Below are positions 1 through 6,385 of a stretch of DNA of 22,062 nt, piece after piece. A program made the position numbers and the translations under genes. A model generated the notes under the pieces. That model was not told the DNA's origin. It made no database searches and saw only the letters and a program-made list of their open reading frames with translations. Every line of letters starts with the position of its first letter. Positions within the stretch are counted from its first letter, which is position 1. Origin of the DNA: DATDPY01 sp964395765 (GTDB lineage: Bacteria > Bacteroidota > Bacteroidia > Cytophagales > Cyclobacteriaceae); assembly GCA_964395765.1 (NCBI GenBank), contig CAYNCU010000043.1, positions 1 through 22,062 on the forward strand. Direction: 5' to 3'.

Positions 1-29
1 CCTGGTTAATCATTATTCTTAATTCGATT

Positions 30-130
30 TAGCGGTCTGACGTTTTGAAGTGATCCCCCTGAAAATATTCTTGAGTCATTAATCATGAGTTCATTGCTTA
101 ACAAATTAATGCTCCTAACCGTCCGACCAC
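30..130. repeat. ~100-bp inverted-end repeat element, copy A
   Basis: Starts with TAGCGGTCTGACG (30-42) and ends with a degenerate inverted copy, CCGTCCGACCAC (119-130). The interior is almost identical to that of copy C (306-413). It lies in a gene-free region. Length and end structure match copies B, C and D, which suggests a small non-autonomous element (MITE-like) or an intergenic palindromic repeat family. No flanking target-site duplication is obvious. Confidence 0.7.
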
Positions 131-143
131 TTCGCCCTAAATT

Positions 144-243
144 GTGGTCTGACGGATAGTAACGAAATCTATTTAAGAAATGAAATCATTTGGTTCCGTA
201 ACCCCGTTTGGATGATTTGAAATCTCTGACCGTCTGACCGCTA
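144..243. repeat. ~100-bp inverted-end repeat element, copy B
   Basis: Starts with GTGGTCTGACGG (144-155) and ends with CGTCTGACCGCTA (231-243). Its interior does not visibly match copies A and C, so only the ends are conserved. The right end of copy A and the left end of copy B (119-130 and 144-155) themselves form an inverted pair around a 13-bp spacer, matching at 11 of 12 positions. Confidence 0.65.
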
Positions 244-305
244 AGATTTTTAACTTTAACCCAACCCTGCCCGGACCCTGGTTAATCATTATTCTTAATT
301 CGATT

Positions 306-413
306 TAGCGGTCTGACGTTTTGAAGTGATCTCCCTGAAAATATTCTTGAGTCATTAATCACGAGTTCATTGCTTAACAAAAGAATTACGATCTGCAAAC
401 CGTCTGACCGCTA
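306..413. repeat. ~100-bp inverted-end repeat element, copy C
   Basis: Starts with TAGCGGTCTGACG (306-318) and ends with CGTCTGACCGCTA (401-413), a clean inverted pair with one central mismatch. The first 76 bases are shared with copy A. It is the last element before the AT-rich leader of the C10 protease gene. Positions 414-614 hold only AT-rich sequence in which I see no further gene. Confidence 0.75.
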
Positions 414-614
414 TTTATCAAAGTCAATTTATATTATAAACTCATTATATTTTGTGAAAAACTGTTTATGAAATGTAAAGTTAAATAATGTTAAATAATT
501 TTTATTATAATAGATTTATTTGTATCTATAAACTATATATTTTTAAAAGTCTGAAATAATTTTTCATATTTCAATTTTTTGTATATCTATTTTTTATCTA
601 TAAAATATAAAGCT

Positions 615-1229
615 ATGAAAAATGTATTCACAGGATTTCGGTTATTTTTATTGATTTTACTGATATTTTCCTGCCAGAAAGAGGGGGAATATCAGGCAAT
701 GCCAAAGGAAAATTCTTACAACCTGGTTAATAAGGAGACAGCTAGATCCATTGCTGAAAATATACTTTTCAGCCGTAACATTTATTCGAAATCGGTGTTT
801 TCAGATTATACGTCGCGATCGGCTGTACCAGATCAGAATTTAAAGCAAATAGACACAGTGCGGGCTATATCTGATAAAAACAATATCGAAGCATTTTATA
901 TCATTAAATACAAAAACGGAGGTTTTCTCATCCTTTCCGGCGACAGACGGGTCACGCCTATATTAGCCTATTCCGATAAAAACGATTTTCAGTTGAATTA
1001 CGAGGATTATCCTATAGGAGTGAATGATGTGCTCTCTGTTTATAGACAAGCCGTTGAATATGCGAGAGATAAGAATATAACTCCGTCACAGGAAATAGAT
1101 AAGCAATGGAATGATTTACTAAACGGGAATAATATTGTTCCATTCAATGAACCCCCGGGAGGAGGATGCGAAGGGTCATATTATCATAAGGAAGCGCTTT
1201 TACAAACCACATGGGGCGGTGATTGTTGA
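615..1229 (+). CDS. N-terminal part of the C10 protease: lipoprotein signal plus Spi_C10 propeptide
   Basis: The ATG at 615 is preferred over a TTG at 579 because it is followed directly by a typical signal: MKN, then a hydrophobic run ending in the lipobox-like LIFSC. The product is about 204 residues. The segment after the signal (LVNKETARSIAENILF) and the later FLILSGDRRVTPILAYS match the propeptide/inhibitor domain of C10 proteases, which keeps the enzyme inactive until it is cleaved. The frame stops at TGA 1227-1229, just inside the mature domain, so this product would be a surface-anchored propeptide without protease. The codons are visibly AT-rich compared with the conserved core further on. 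Confidence 0.7.
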   Translation: MKNVFTGFRLFLLILLIFSCQKEGEYQAMPKENSYNLVNKETARSIAENILFSRNIYSKSVFSDYTSRSAVPDQNLKQIDTVRAISDKNNIEAFYIIKYKNGGFLILSGDRRVTPILAYSDKNDFQLNYEDYPIGVNDVLSVYRQAVEYARDKNITPSQEIDKQWNDLLNGNNIVPFNEPPGGGCEGSYYHKEALLQTTWGGDC

Positions 1230-1271
1230 TATAACGATTATACAGAAACTTTAAATGGTGCTCCATGTAAT

Positions 1272-1829
1272 ATGGCCTGGACGGGCTGCGTTCCAACCGC
1301 CATGGGACAGGTTATTCGATATTATGAGTATCCCAATTATTTTGATTATGCAAATATGGCAGACGTAGTAAATGGCTCCGGTCAGTCACCGGCACTTGCT
1401 GTTTTATTAGGTGATATATATGGTCATATAAATCTATATTCTACTCAATACGGTAGTTATGCATATCCCAGTGATATACCGGCTTGTTTAGAAGAGTATT
1501 TTGATTATTCTTCCGCAAGTTTTTCTACAAGTTGGAATAGTTCTACTCAAGATATAGCAAAATCTGAAATTGGGTCCAATCATCCAATAATTTTATCTGG
1601 TTCAAATTCAACATATGGCGGACATACCTGGGTAGTTGACGGCTATCGGGATTTAACCGACTGCTCTGTCGATCAGCATGGTAATTGTATATGTGCGGGA
1701 TCTTTAACTTTTCATTGTAATTGGGGGTGGAGTGGTTATGAAGATGGTTGGTATAGTTTTGATAATTTTGATCCCACGGTAACAGGAAAACTCAATACTA
1801 TTGAAATGTGCTATTATATAAGACCATAA
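1272..1829 (+). CDS. C-terminal part of the C10 protease: catalytic domain fragment
   Basis: Same frame as the fragment ending at 1229. The first ATG after the stop is at 1272 and opens a 185-residue product, MAWTGCVPTAMGQ..., with the presumed nucleophile Cys at residue 6. GGHTWVVDGY (catalytic His) and HCNWGWSGYEDGW follow, the usual C-terminal arrangement of streptopain-like enzymes. Starting at 1272 would lose about 40 residues of the mature fold, and no ribosome binding site or signal peptide is visible there, so independent function is doubtful. All catalytic residues are intact, which means either the mutation is recent or the stop is a sequencing error. Confidence 0.7.
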   Translation: MAWTGCVPTAMGQVIRYYEYPNYFDYANMADVVNGSGQSPALAVLLGDIYGHINLYSTQYGSYAYPSDIPACLEEYFDYSSASFSTSWNSSTQDIAKSEIGSNHPIILSGSNSTYGGHTWVVDGYRDLTDCSVDQHGNCICAGSLTFHCNWGWSGYEDGWYSFDNFDPTVTGKLNTIEMCYYIRP

Positions 1830-1843
1830 AATATTAATTAAAA

Positions 1844-2320
1844 ATGCAAAAGATTCTTGTTTTACTCTTTATTATAATGACGGCCTGCAGTAAGAATCCT
1901 CCATTAATCACCGGAGGTACCGTTGATGTTAATCTATTTATGAATGTAACCGATAGCGCTGGGCATGACCTCCTCGACCCTGCTTACCAGGGTTCCTATA
2001 ATGCGGATAGTATTAAATTATATTATCTTATTAATGGTGAGACCCAGGAAGTTTTTGACGGAAGACTTGATATGCCTAGAAATTTCAGAATTTTAAAATT
2101 GAATGATTCATCGAAGTATGTAATTCAAATTGGCTTAAATGCTGACGAATCATCAGCCCTACCGGTTACCTATATTCAATGGAAGTATAACGATATGGAT
2201 ACGATTACTGCGACGTATAACAGGTCAGAGGGATCGATCATATGTACCAAAGTATGGTATAACGGAATATTAAAATGGGAAGCTTATAAAACATCAAGGA
2301 GTATACAGATTATTAAATAA
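1844..2320 (+). CDS. Small predicted lipoprotein of unknown function
   Basis: A 158-residue protein starting MQKILVLLFIIMTAC, a short type II signal with the lipobox Cys at about residue 15, followed by SKNPPL, so it is probably lipid-anchored in the envelope. The rest is rich in Asn, Tyr, Asp and beta-type residues with no motif I recognise. It begins 14 bp after the C10 protease frame and shares its AT-rich codon use, so the two are probably one transcript. Small lipoproteins beside C10 proteases could be inhibitors or surface partners, but nothing in the sequence proves that here. Confidence 0.7.
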   Translation: MQKILVLLFIIMTACSKNPPLITGGTVDVNLFMNVTDSAGHDLLDPAYQGSYNADSIKLYYLINGETQEVFDGRLDMPRNFRILKLNDSSKYVIQIGLNADESSALPVTYIQWKYNDMDTITATYNRSEGSIICTKVWYNGILKWEAYKTSRSIQIIK

Positions 2321-2328
2321 TTTTAACG

Positions 2329-2354
2329 GATCAATTTTTACTTGAAAATTGATC
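2329..2354. terminator. Perfect 10-bp inverted repeat between convergent genes
   Basis: GATCAATTTT (2329-2338) and AAAATTGATC (2345-2354) are perfect inverted copies around a 6-base loop. The repeat lies 9 bp past the lipoprotein stop at 2320 and about 30 bp past the coaE stop on the other strand. The T-rich upper arm and A-rich lower arm would give a hairpin with U-runs in both directions, which fits a bidirectional terminator. It is AT-rich, so the stem would be weak. Confidence 0.55.
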
Positions 2355-2381
2355 ATTGAAAATTGAATATTGAGCCCTCGA

Positions 2382-2402
2382 TCCTCAATCCTCAATCTTC
2401 AA
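2382..2402. repeat. Heptamer tandem repeat running into the coaE 3' end
   Basis: Three copies of a 7-bp unit (TCCTCAA, TCCTCAA, TCTTCAA) occupy 2382-2402, and looser TTGAAAATTGA-like sequence continues to their left. The coaE stop codon (2385-2387) and its last few codons are made of this repeat, so the C-terminal end of CoaE is probably free to vary. Similar TCAATTTTCAA sequence appears at 19112-19127. Confidence 0.6.
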
Positions 2403-2999
2403 CTTTTCAAGAATTTCCATCACCTGCGGGATCACCGTGCGCTGGTCATCATTAACAATAACAAAATCGGCGAGCTTTTTTTTCTCTGTATCGCTCATTT
2501 GTTTTTCAATGATCTTTTCGACGTCGGAGCGATTGCGGTATTCATCGCGCAACAGTATCCTGTTGATCCGTATCTCCAGCGGGCAGTAAACGAGGATCAC
2601 CTTATCGAGATCTTTATAACTTCCGGATTCAAACAGCAAAGCCGCTTCCTTCACAACCAACTCCTTCGACTGATGATCTTTTACCCACAAATCAAAATCC
2701 CTGAATACGGCAGGGTGAACCAGGTCGTCGAGTTTCTTTAATTGCGTCTCATCGTTAAAAACTTTTTTTGAAAGGAAAGACCTGTTAAGCCCATTCTCTA
2801 AATAAGCCTCACCGGAAAATTCATTTTTTATTTTTGAAATAAGTTCCGGATCATTTTCCATCAGGAAACGGGCCCTTTGATCGGCATTATAAACGGGAAT
2901 GTCCAGGTTCGAGAATATTTCACAGATCGTGCTTTTCCCGGCCCCGATACCCCCGGTTACGCCGATCTTAACGACTTCGCCTTCTTTTGACATAAACAA
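2385..2999 (-). CDS. coaE: Dephospho-CoA kinase
   Basis: Catalyses the last step of coenzyme A synthesis, ATP-dependent phosphorylation of the 3'-hydroxyl of dephospho-CoA, in the cytoplasm. The 204-residue length is normal for the family. The P-loop GGIGAGKST is at residues 16-24; FSNLDIPVYNADQRAR follows, with the conserved Asp, and the lid region contains RNRSDVEKIIEKQM. The annotated start overlaps the end of the upstream ybbR frame by 32 bp; an in-frame ATG at 2993 (MSKEGEVVKIGV) is an equally good start and shortens the overlap. It is the last gene of a long minus-strand run, so it is probably expressed from promoters far upstream. Confidence 0.95.
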   Translation of the reverse strand: MFMSKEGEVVKIGVTGGIGAGKSTICEIFSNLDIPVYNADQRARFLMENDPELISKIKNEFSGEAYLENGLNRSFLSKKVFNDETQLKKLDDLVHPAVFRDFDLWVKDHQSKELVVKEAALLFESGSYKDLDKVILVYCPLEIRINRILLRDEYRNRSDVEKIIEKQMSDTEKKKLADFVIVNDDQRTVIPQVMEILEKLKIED

Positions 3000-4029
3000 C
3001 TTTCAGGAATGTAGTATCGGGCTTAAAATCTTCAGCAAGCGGTGAAACTTCCTGGATGTTAATAGGAACGATGGAATCCCGCCGCACGGCTTTTTTATAA
3101 TCGGCAGTGATAATAAACCGGGCGGTATCCACGGAATCTTCCATGCTTTTCCTTACCGCAAAATTCGCATTGATCCAGGGATCAGCCAGGTAGGCCGAAG
3201 AATCCTTCGGAAAGTTGACGGGAACGACAGGAAGCTTAATTCTTTTAAGAATAAACCTTTCGACATTAAAACTCACATGAACTTCCTGAGGCGTAAAGCT
3301 TACCAGTTTCGAATTCAGGTAGTCCAGTTTGATAAAATCGCTGAATGGTTTATCAATACCGTCCTCATCAATGGAAATCTCAAAATCATTAGGAAGAGTA
3401 TCGATCATTTTTTCCGGTCCACTGATCTTGAATTCGCCCGGGTTGATGGTGATCGGACCTACAACCCGGTAGAAATCCTTCAGCGTGAAACTTTTGCGGT
3501 TTATTTTCCCGGTAAGCGTTTTATCCTTCCTGGTTTGGATATCATAAAACAGCGTATCGGTTTCCACGGAATTAACCGTTAACTCGGTCAACTGGTCGGA
3601 AAGAGAAGTAATGAGTGAGGATCCCAGGATGAAATGGGTACTCGCCGGATTTTGGAGTTCAAGTTTTACCGGGTACCTGGTAAAGAGCAGGGTTCGGCGT
3701 AATAAATTCCATCCTCCGGCGCTTACATTAATGTTTATTTTAGGCGGAGGAGATTTTACCACTACAAGATTGGTCCTGTCAAATTCATAGGCGATCGGGC
3801 AGCTGACATCAGTCGTATAGTTTTTGTTCAATGCATTGAAAAGCCAGATAACCGTCGCACCGATAAAACAGAGAAGAACTACCTTTAAATCCTTTTTCGG
3901 AGGAGTTAAAACTGTAAATATCCAGTGGAAGAAATGTGACAGAATTTTCAATTCAATTGAGTCATGCTTAAGAGGCAGGCTTATCCTTCGCTTTTTTCGT
4001 TGATTCCAGGGATATGGCTGTTTTATCAA
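2968..4029 (-). CDS. YbbR-like domain protein
   Basis: A single-span membrane protein with a large extracytoplasmic part. The hydrophobic segment LKVVLLCFIGATVIWLFNAL is at about residues 48-67, followed by Pro/Val-rich beta segments such as VSFNVERFILKRIKLPVVPVNF that fit YbbR repeats. In Firmicutes YbbR (CdaR) regulates the cyclic-di-AMP synthase CdaA; no such gene is present here, so its partner is unknown. Translation from 4029 overlaps yajC by 62 bp. The first 26 residues (basic, MIKQPYPWNQRKKRR) probably reflect the overlapping yajC frame, and a TTG at 3951, 17 bp after the yajC stop, is a plausible real start because no in-frame ATG precedes the membrane helix. The gene sits between yajC and coaE, its usual place in Bacteroidota. 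Confidence 0.88.
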   Translation of the reverse strand: MIKQPYPWNQRKKRRISLPLKHDSIELKILSHFFHWIFTVLTPPKKDLKVVLLCFIGATVIWLFNALNKNYTTDVSCPIAYEFDRTNLVVVKSPPPKININVSAGGWNLLRRTLLFTRYPVKLELQNPASTHFILGSSLITSLSDQLTELTVNSVETDTLFYDIQTRKDKTLTGKINRKSFTLKDFYRVVGPITINPGEFKISGPEKMIDTLPNDFEISIDEDGIDKPFSDFIKLDYLNSKLVSFTPQEVHVSFNVERFILKRIKLPVVPVNFPKDSSAYLADPWINANFAVRKSMEDSVDTARFIITADYKKAVRRDSIVPINIQEVSPLAEDFKPDTTFLKVVYVKRRRSR

Positions 4030-4288
4030 TTCTGAGTTTGCCTCCTTTTTCTACTTCAATCACCAGGGTATCCCCTTCAATCGCAGCAATCCTGCCGTGA
4101 ATTCCGCCAATGGTAACAATATAGTCCCCGCGTTTTACTTCGGCTATAAATTTCTTTTGGTCCTTCTGTCTTCGTTGTTGCGGACGGATCATGAAAAAAT
4201 AAAAGATAACAATAATTCCGAGAATTAAAATCAGGTTACCGTACATCGACGGCCCGCCGGATTGCTGTAATAGAATAAATGCGTTCAT
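3968..4288 (-). CDS. yajC: Preprotein translocase subunit YajC
   Basis: YajC is the small membrane partner of SecDF in the Sec translocase. The 106-residue product has a short periplasmic N-terminus (MNAFILLQQSGG), one membrane helix (NLILILGIIVIFYFFMI) and the diagnostic IRPQQRRQKDQKKF just after it. The cytoplasmic SH3-like region KRGDYIVTIGGIHGRIAAIE follows. It lies 40 bp downstream of the DUF1573 gene and overlaps the annotated ybbR start. No secD or secF is present in the window. Confidence 0.96.
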   Translation of the reverse strand: MNAFILLQQSGGPSMYGNLILILGIIVIFYFFMIRPQQRRQKDQKKFIAEVKRGDYIVTIGGIHGRIAAIEGDTLVIEVEKGGKLRIDKTAISLESTKKAKDKPAS

Positions 4289-4328
4289 AAATAATCTTGA
4301 TTTCGAATAATATTAGTGATTAAAAATT

Positions 4329-4844
4329 TTAATTGGTGGCACTCGATTGATTTTTGGGAATTACAAATCCGTGGATCTGCAGTTTTGTAATGGAAGGATT
4401 GGTATTCGATTCAACCGTTATGGTTTTTATTTGCTGACTTTGTTTATTAGTCGAGTTGAACCGCACGTGGATTGCCGAAGATTGCCCCGGTTGTACCGGA
4501 TCCTCGGGTGGGCTTGTCACGGTACATCCGCATGAGGCGCTGGCACGACTGATAATCAGGGGAGCATCGCCCGTATTGGTAAACTTGAAATTGTAATCCA
4601 CGATTTCCCCCTCCTTAACACTTCCGAAATTGTAATCCGTTTTTTCGAATTGAATTTTAGCCTCTTTTTGCGAACCAGAGGCGTCGTTGGTCAGTGAGTC
4701 TTCCGAACTTTTTTTCGGAGCATAAACTTGTTCTTCCAGGTTTGTAACCCGGCGTTCAAGGGCAACCACTCTTCTTTCCAGTTTTTTATCGGGGTTGCAG
4801 GAAATGATCAGAACTGACATTAAAAGAATAAGAATATACCGCAT
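4329..4844 (-). CDS. DUF1573 lipoprotein with coiled-coil stalk
   Basis: A 171-residue protein. It starts MRYILILLMSVLIISC (lipobox LIISC, Cys at residue 16), so it should be lipid-anchored in the envelope. A heptad-patterned charged stretch, LERRVVALERRVTNLEEQVY at about residues 21-40, looks like a short coiled coil. The C-terminal half is a DUF1573 immunoglobulin-like domain: FEKTDYNFGSVKEGE, then FTNTGDAPLIISRASASC and CGCTV, then HVRFNSTNK. The function of DUF1573 is not established; the fold resembles ASH/MSP-type binding domains. It sits 9 bp from the YtxH-type gene, in an operon that is conserved in the phylum. Confidence 0.9.
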   Translation of the reverse strand: MRYILILLMSVLIISCNPDKKLERRVVALERRVTNLEEQVYAPKKSSEDSLTNDASGSQKEAKIQFEKTDYNFGSVKEGEIVDYNFKFTNTGDAPLIISRASASCGCTVTSPPEDPVQPGQSSAIHVRFNSTNKQSQQIKTITVESNTNPSITKLQIHGFVIPKNQSSATN

Positions 4845-4853
4845 ATGACTTAA

Positions 4854-5156
4854 TTAATTTTTTTTATTTTTAATCTGACCGATCAGGTCGTCAACATCGT
4901 GAAGCAATTTTTCAGCTTTGTCCTTGGCATCCTTGATCACGCGCTCACCTTCTGATTTTGCCTGTGAAGAAGGAATGTCCTTGACATGGACCAATTGTTC
5001 AAGCAGGTCCTCAAGCTGTTTTCTGTATTTTTCCAGGAGAAACGATAATTTTTCCCGGGTGTTGATCCCCTTATCGGGAGCATACAAAATTCCAACCAAA
5101 GCCCCGGATACTGCACCGAGTAAAAATGCTAAAATTATTTTAGGTGTCTTGTCCAT
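4854..5156 (-). CDS. YtxH-domain membrane protein
   Basis: A 100-residue protein with one N-terminal membrane helix, IILAFLLGAVSGALVGILYAP, followed by DKGINTREKLS. The glycine-rich helix ending in LYAPxxG is the YtxH (gas-vesicle/stress-like) signature. The rest is a charged amphipathic helix (KYRKQLEDLLEQL and KDAKDKAEKLLHDVDDLIGQ) likely to form a coiled coil. The molecular role of the family is not known. It lies 12 bp after nusB, so it is probably translated from the same message. Confidence 0.85.
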   Translation of the reverse strand: MDKTPKIILAFLLGAVSGALVGILYAPDKGINTREKLSFLLEKYRKQLEDLLEQLVHVKDIPSSQAKSEGERVIKDAKDKAEKLLHDVDDLIGQIKNKKN

Positions 5157-5168
5157 GTTGTTGAAATT

Positions 5169-6353
5169 TTAATGATTATCAATAAGTCCTCTTCCGCTTT
5201 TTTTAATAATTCCTTTCCCCAGCAATTCCGATGAAACGACATCCAGGATGCCATTTACGAATTTTTTACTCTTGGGGGTACTGAAGTTTTTAGAAAGCTC
5301 AATATACTCATTTATAGTTACTTTCACAGGAATACCCGGGAAATTGATCATTTCCCCGATAGCCATTTTCAGGATAATCCGATCGGTAACGGCGATACGC
5401 GAAATATCCCAATTTTTTGATTTTAGTGCAATGATATCATCGTATTCCTTGTCATGTTTAATGGTCGTATCGAATACCTTGCAAAAAAACTCCTTGTCTT
5501 CCGGCCAGTTTTTTGACAGGGTTGAAAATTCGATGGGTTCGTCATTCTCCTGTATTCCCTTCAGCGTTTTAAGCACCATGCTTTTCAGTACATCGGAATC
5601 TTCGAACCAGCTGATATCAACCGATTCCATAAAGTCGTTAAACGACTCATTTTTGAAAAATACATCCTTAAAAAGGTAAAGGCAGAAATTCCGGTCTTCT
5701 GCAAAGCCGGGGGAACCAGTTTCCTTATACTTTAAATACTCCTTGTTTTTTTTTAATAGATTATTGTAAAACGTTGAAATGATATCACTATGTTTTTTCC
5801 AGCTTATTTTATTTTTCTTCGATAACTCCATTAATCCGGAATCGTTCTTGATTTTATGGATCACTTTATTATCCGACAATCCTTTCGAAGTGGAGTTTTT
5901 CTTCTGGGCCTTATCCCCCCGCTTCATCTCCTTTTTCAAATTTTCTTCAATACCTTCCTGGTCGGCTACTTCCGCCGGTAACTGGAGCAATAATAAATAA
6001 TGATCAAATATTTTTTCCGCCCCGGTCACAATGTTTTTCCTGAAATAAGTATAATCCTTTTTGGTAATTTCCCTGTACCGGTTAAAAAAATCCTGACCCA
6101 GGTTTTCCGCTTCGCCGGACGCATCACTCAATTTTTTATATTCCCCTTTGATAACGGCTTCCTGGAAGAACTTCAAAACGGCACGTTTTTGTTTTTCATT
6201 TTCTTTTCTATCAATGGAATGATCGTTCAAAAGCCGGGTTTCGTAATTTTCTTTGATCTGATCGATACATAAATTGTAATTGGCATCCATGCTGTTATAA
6301 TAAGCATAAAGGCCCTGCATGGCTTTTACCCGTAAAATCCTTCTATTCAGCAT
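5169..6353 (-). CDS. nusB: Transcription antitermination factor NusB (long form)
   Basis: NusB binds boxA RNA with NusE (S10) and supports antitermination, mainly on rRNA operons. The N-terminal MLNRRILRVKAMQGLYAYYNS and the C-terminal RIAVTDRIILKMAIGEMI, PVKVTINEYIELSKNFS and KKFVNGILD are clear NusB motifs. At 394 residues it is far longer than the roughly 140-residue E. coli protein and longer than I expect for the extended forms common in Bacteroidota. The extra length is a Lys/Asn/Glu-rich helical middle section (about residues 45-300). It follows the dehydrogenase gene by 32 bp on the same strand and heads the yajC-ybbR-coaE run. Confidence 0.92.
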   Translation of the reverse strand: MLNRRILRVKAMQGLYAYYNSMDANYNLCIDQIKENYETRLLNDHSIDRKENEKQKRAVLKFFQEAVIKGEYKKLSDASGEAENLGQDFFNRYREITKKDYTYFRKNIVTGAEKIFDHYLLLLQLPAEVADQEGIEENLKKEMKRGDKAQKKNSTSKGLSDNKVIHKIKNDSGLMELSKKNKISWKKHSDIISTFYNNLLKKNKEYLKYKETGSPGFAEDRNFCLYLFKDVFFKNESFNDFMESVDISWFEDSDVLKSMVLKTLKGIQENDEPIEFSTLSKNWPEDKEFFCKVFDTTIKHDKEYDDIIALKSKNWDISRIAVTDRIILKMAIGEMINFPGIPVKVTINEYIELSKNFSTPKSKKFVNGILDVVSSELLGKGIIKKSGRGLIDNH

Positions 6354-6385
6354 TCAGATAATTACTGTTACGTTTTACAGCAATT

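Larger units (their letters stand above)
1..381. repeat. Direct duplication of a 105-bp segment (1-105 and 277-381)
   Basis: Positions 1-105 and 277-381 are the same sequence with two mismatches that I can find (C56 versus T332, T86 versus C362). The offset is 276 bp. Identity begins at the first base of the window, so copy 1 may extend further left. The duplicated segment includes 29 bp to the left of the inverted-end motif and most of the following element, so it is larger than one element end. It points to recent tandem duplication, or to an array continuing outside the window. No coding potential is seen in it. Confidence 0.9.
615..1829 (+). pseudogene. C10 (streptopain-family) cysteine protease gene interrupted by an in-frame TGA
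   Basis: One reading frame runs from ATG 615 to TAA 1827-1829 with a single internal TGA at 1227-1229. Upstream of it are a lipoprotein signal and a Spi_C10-type propeptide; downstream is the catalytic domain with the Cys in TGCVPTAMGQ, the His in GGHTWVVDGY and the NWGW segment, in the order expected for peptidase family C10. The stop falls in the segment WGGDC-stop-YN, where relatives usually have a sense codon (often Gly). A one-base change such as GGA or TGG to TGA would explain it. TGA ends other intact genes here, so code reassignment is unlikely. Either a true pseudogene or a base-call error. Confidence 0.8.

Noticed and set aside
30..413. Integron attC array
   Set aside because: The folded-stem layout and CCTAAC/GTTAGG-like pieces recall attC sites, but there are no gene cassettes between units, no consistent RYYYAAC/GTTRRRY core pair in any single unit, and no integrase.
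1..413. CRISPR array
   Set aside because: Repeats are inverted as well as direct, spacers are unequal, interiors A and C are the same, and there are no cas genes.
1227..1229. Selenocysteine at the in-frame TGA
   Set aside because: Only a 4-bp hairpin (1255-1266) follows, C10 proteases are not selenoproteins, and no sel genes are in the window.
1227..1229. Alternative genetic code reading TGA as an amino acid
   Set aside because: TGA ends coaE, the HhH barrel gene, the unrecognised gene at 12918 and the rhodanese, all at family-appropriate lengths, and tryptophan is written TGG.
2370..2741. 123-codon plus-strand frame over coaE
   Set aside because: Entirely antisense to coaE and starts inside the intergenic repeat; no recognisable motif.
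5248..6272. Open frames on the plus strand opposite nusB (and similar ones opposite leucine dehydrogenase, the TPR gene and the asparaginase)
   Set aside because: They lie fully antisense to well-supported genes and their translations show no domain; they are mirror frames of biased codons.
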